Of a stretch of DNA of 64,000 nt, positions 63,691-64,000 are shown in pieces. Both the position numbers and the translations under genes were made by a program. The first letter of the stretch is position 1. Each line of letters starts with the position of its first letter. The notes under the pieces were generated by a model. The model was not told where the DNA came from. It did no database searches and worked only from the letters and a program-made list of their open reading frames with translations. Source of the stretch: Arion vulgaris. Lineage: Eukaryota > Mollusca > Gastropoda > Stylommatophora > Arionidae. Location: the NCBI GenBank assembly GCA_020796225.1, contig CM036756.1, positions 42,775,398 through 42,839,397 of the forward strand, in the 5' to 3' direction.

Positions 63691-64000
63691 TCTCCAAATC
63701 CCTGTTACCATCTTCATTTAAGATATACAAATTCAAGCAGAATAATACAAGTTATAACTAGAACACTGACCAGATTTCACATAGAAATATCATCCCTAAA
63801 GTACTGATATGGTAAACACTAGGAACTGTTTGCTGATGTCTACAACCAACATCACATAAAAACAATAATTCTATAATATACAAATAAGGAAGAAGACATA
63901 CAAATCAGATATCAAAACTGTAGAACAGTGCTGTAAAAGGTTTTTATGAATTGGGGCTCTTCTTTCCCTTCTATATCAATAATTTTTTTTCTTTCAAGCA
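63691..64000. other. Unassigned spacer at window edge
   Basis: AT-rich with no recognised feature. Confidence 0.4.

Overview
This is eukaryotic, animal DNA. It is AT-rich, has no operons, and one host gene is split by a GT-AG intron of about 15.5 kb. Most of the rest is short interspersed elements (SINEs), 3' ends of non-LTR retrotransposons (LINEs) and minisatellites. The style of the LINE tails and tRNA-derived SINEs suggests a lophotrochozoan, perhaps a gastropod mollusc. That placement is inference only; the animal assignment is firm because the gene belongs to an animal coiled-coil family.

Host gene. Two plus-strand exons (30511-31551 and 47033-48634) join in phase 0 and encode about 880 residues of an LZTS / ProSAPiP1 / N4BP3 family protein (Fez1 coiled-coil domain), an actin and postsynaptic-type scaffold family. 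The family's conserved P-K-L-x-P-x-S-G and R-P-x-A-F-K-P-V blocks lie on either side of the splice junction. The start codon is 16 nt after a 3' splice site made of a 32-bp repeat. The stop codon lies inside the first unit of a downstream minisatellite. A piece of the second exon (residues about 420-510) is duplicated in the intron at 45778-46053.

Mobile DNA. I name the dispersed families locally. S1 is an about 260-bp SINE-like element ending in GAAGAA-type repeats, with subfamilies S1b and S1c. S2 to S8 are tRNA-headed SINEs, of which S3 is the longest (about 440 bp) and ends in a TGAT-type tail. R1 to R3 are other dispersed repeats. Target-site duplications of 7-15 bp are visible for many copies. 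About 28 LINE fragments are present, nearly all the last 60-200 codons of the reverse-transcriptase/RNase H reading frame. There is also a hAT-like DNA transposon (19341-21506) with an 8-bp target duplication and a degraded transposase start, and a piggyBac-like TTAA-flanked MITE (57208-57433).

Tandem repeats. More than 12 kb is minisatellite: 48 bp x 81 (4180-8075), 35 bp x 10, 33 bp x 27, 21 bp x 72, 25/18-bp (16312-16828), 25 bp x 13 (28119-28447), 60 bp x 5.6, 31 bp x 61 (32086-33976), 45 bp x 19 (33979-34843), 36 bp x 7.5, 25 bp x 12, 40 bp x 25, 32 bp x 7, 40 bp x 11, 60 bp x 11 perfect (52061-52720) and 84 bp x 5. Three of these arose demonstrably inside a SINE or the coding tail of a LINE, and several others abut SINE or LINE ends. 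Minisatellite birth from retroelement 3' ends is the most distinctive theme of the window.

Layout: 1-30 kb is intergenic, or possibly upstream intron, with mobile elements and arrays; 30.5-48.6 kb is the LZTS gene; 48.6-50.5 kb holds 3' arrays; 50.7-64 kb is dense nested mobile elements. Long open frames over the arrays are by-products of repeat units divisible by three, not genes.
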